From contig JAPOVQ010000023.1 in the NCBI GenBank assembly GCA_026708035.1, positions 1 through 64,000 on the forward strand: a DNA stretch of 64,000 bases, written 5' to 3'. Shown here one piece after another: positions 62,427 through 64,000 of this stretch. This DNA comes from Chloroflexota bacterium (lineage in GTDB: Bacteria > Chloroflexota > UBA11872). The translations under genes were made by a program, and so were the position numbers. Position 1 is the first letter of the stretch, and every line of letters begins with the position of its first letter. The notes below the pieces were generated by a model. The model did no database searches, had not been told where the DNA came from, and worked only from the letters and a program-made list of their open reading frames with translations.

Positions 62427-64000
62427 CTATGCGACCGGCGCGCCGCGAACGTCTGCCAATGGCTCATAGGTTACGCGGCCACTCTCGGAGATCCGGATCC
62501 GCAGCAGGGGAATGACGGCGGCGTCGCGCCAAGTGGTCGGCTCATATTCGTGACGCAGCCGAAGGGCCAGCGTGTAGCCGCCGGGTCCAAGATCGTCCGC
62601 TGAGCTCGCCAGCGGCACGAAATCACCGCGGTCGTTGCGCACTGACAGCTCGCGGGCGCGCGCGTCGAAGCGGTAGGTGTGCGAGGTGGTTGCACTGCCT
62701 GCCGACAGCAATCCCGCGAACCACTTGGCAATCGTCGGCTCCGCGCGGCGGCGAAAGACTTCCGTCGGGATGGCCCAGGGCGAGCGGTCGCCTTCGAGGA
62801 TGATCCAATCCTGGCTGGTCCACCCTTGCGAGGTGCGCTCGTTGAAGGCGGCGGCGAACTCGATGCGGCCATCCGCCACCGTCACATCGCGCACTTCCAG
62901 CAGCACCGGCGGCAGATCGCGCGGTGGTCCGGCGGCATCCGGCATCGGAGTATCCAGGATTTGCGGCACCGCGCCGGTGGGCGCGTACACCGCGACGTTG
63001 TGGTCGGTCCACCAGATCGGTGTCCGTGCCGAGGGCGGGAACATCCACGTCTCGCCATTCGACGGCAGGACGACGATGTCAGGCGTCTCGTCGGTGAGCG
63101 GATCGATGCTCCAGTTCGTGGGCGTGAGCAGGTGGAGTTCGTGGGTATCGACCTGCCCGACGAGCCGGGCGTGGGACAGCGTCGACGCGACGCGAAGCGT
63201 CTGGACATCCCGCGGCGGAATCACCAAATACACGGTTGCCGACGGCGGCACGGCCTGACGCAAGGCCTCGAAGGACGCGGGATGGGGTGAAACGTCGAGG
63301 CTCGGGAACGCCGGCCGGACTCGAAACAGCCGCTCGCCGCCGTCTCGGACCAGCAGCTCGAAGAACCGAGGATCGCCCAGCCACGCCTGCGCCCGGGACG
63401 GCAGGCCCGCCACCCACGCATCCGTCGCACGGACATACTGGATGCCCAGCCGCCGGATGGCGGCCGGCTCGAGATACTTGAGGGCGTCCCAGTATTCCGG
63501 TCCGACGTGGAAGAACTGGTGGGTCAGGCCGTAGAAGCCCGCATTGTTGGGGCGGCCGGTGTTGAACTGCACATGCCAGAAGGGCCACGCGGTGTCGAGC
63601 ACGTGGGCATCCACCGCGGTGTGGTCGCGGATATACGCAGCGACGCGCTCCGAAATAGGCCCCACTCTCAAGCTTCGGCCAAATGCCGCCGATCCGCTTA
63701 ACGTGCGCTGTCCCGGCTGGGCGTCCGCGAGCAACGGCCCGTGGCCGAGGGCCAGACCGAGGCTGCGCGCCGGTCCCACGACGGTCGGCCAGATCAACAG
63801 GACCACCAATACCCCGCTGGCGGCGTAGCGCAAGCGGGGCGGCAAGCCGGTCAGGCGAACGCTGAGCGCCAACAGCAGCGCGATCAGCGCCAGATTGCGC
63901 CCGTGACCCGCCAAACGGTCCACGTCAAAAGGGGCCGGCGTATAGCGCAGCCCGAGGTAGGCAAGCGCCAAGACTCCGCTGCCCAGGGCCAGTGCTTGCA
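62427..64000 (-). CDS. Giant membrane protein of tandem family, copy 4 (5' end outside window)
   Basis: The frame is open to the window edge; about 524 residues of the C-terminal part are visible. The last membrane helices (AYLGLRYTPAPFDVDRLAGHGRNLALIALLLALSVRL) align with copy 3, followed by the outer domain with RLGIQYVRATDAWVAGLPSRAQAWL and an end with HTYRFDARARELSVRNDRGDF and TLALRLRHEYEPTTWRDAAVI. It lies 127 bp upstream of copy 3, in the same direction. The tandem array continues beyond the window for an unknown distance. Confidence 0.72.
   Translation of the reverse strand, partial: QALALGSGVLALAYLGLRYTPAPFDVDRLAGHGRNLALIALLLALSVRLTGLPPRLRYAASGVLVVLLIWPTVVGPARSLGLALGHGPLLADAQPGQRTLSGSAAFGRSLRVGPISERVAAYIRDHTAVDAHVLDTAWPFWHVQFNTGRPNNAGFYGLTHQFFHVGPEYWDALKYLEPAAIRRLGIQYVRATDAWVAGLPSRAQAWLGDPRFFELLVRDGGERLFRVRPAFPSLDVSPHPASFEALRQAVPPSATVYLVIPPRDVQTLRVASTLSHARLVGQVDTHELHLLTPTNWSIDPLTDETPDIVVLPSNGETWMFPPSARTPIWWTDHNVAVYAPTGAVPQILDTPMPDAAGPPRDLPPVLLEVRDVTVADGRIEFAAAFNERTSQGWTSQDWIILEGDRSPWAIPTEVFRRRAEPTIAKWFAGLLSAGSATTSHTYRFDARARELSVRNDRGDFVPLASSADDLGPGGYTLALRLRHEYEPTTWRDAAVIPLLRIRISESGRVTYEPLADVRGAPVA

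Overview
The window is about 64 kb of high-GC (roughly two-thirds G+C by eye), densely coded bacterial chromosome. I read it as a member of the Chloroflexota, probably an uncultured lineage. The evidence is a giant GT39-like/DUF2298 membrane protein of the Chloroflexus/archaeal type, an ECF sigma factor paired with a DUF5667-type anti-sigma-like protein carrying a long Pro/Thr repeat, an RNase J-UDG4-DapA cluster, and many short palindromic intergenic repeats. There is no ribosomal marker, so the assignment is an inference. I found no tRNA, rRNA, CRISPR array, prophage or transposase.

Layout. 1-1563: 3' part of a GH99-like secreted or lipoprotein-type glycosidase. 1604-4925 (minus): dapA, type 4 uracil-DNA glycosylase and RNase J. 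5628-7846 (minus): ABC-2 exporter ATPase and permease, then a peroxiredoxin-like gene whose redox site contains an in-frame TGA, which I read as selenocysteine (UxxC). 7999-11746 (plus): LON-domain protein, DUF4389 protein, MutS2. 11867-13962 (minus): small membrane protein, RsfS, NadD, Gfo/Idh oxidoreductase. 14427-16948: FabI-like reductase and an ammonium transporter with a clear terminator. 17291-20482: FAD-linked oxidase, ImmA/IrrE-type peptidase, small conserved protein, BirA. 20479-24726: the 1415-residue GT39-like/DUF2298 protein. 25144-25709: ParDE. 25978-28649: anti-sigma-like/ECF sigma pair. 28942-30839: two translationally coupled NAD-sugar epimerases. 31062-31890: two unknown genes of lower GC that look acquired.

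32139-38487 holds pterin dehydratase, a small lipoprotein, a methyltransferase, threonine aldolase, an AIR-synthase-like protein, a PCMT-like protein and PabB. 38617-41484 holds an SH3-domain protein, a glycine-rich membrane protein and glnA, whose leader contains a complete intrinsic terminator. 41503-45064 (minus) is a beta-propeller surface protein, HolB and a short PSP1-like protein. 45218-52674 holds a methyltransferase, CsrA, a GH106-like rhamnosidase, a DUF3105-like membrane protein and a PQQ-type sugar dehydrogenase-like protein.

52791-64000 is a head-to-tail array of at least four paralogous polytopic membrane proteins of about 940 residues, the last running off the window, plus a relic of a further copy. 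Copies 1 and 2 share 351 bp and 158 bp blocks without any difference, separated by diverged sequence, at a constant 3500 bp offset. This suggests gene conversion or very recent duplication with patchy divergence. The array shares a PP-x-x-PW followed by Tyr/His-rich motif with the DUF2298 half of the protein at 20479-24726, so I infer a role in envelope glycan or glycolipid transfer.

The two most notable items are the candidate selenoprotein and the tandem membrane-protein array.
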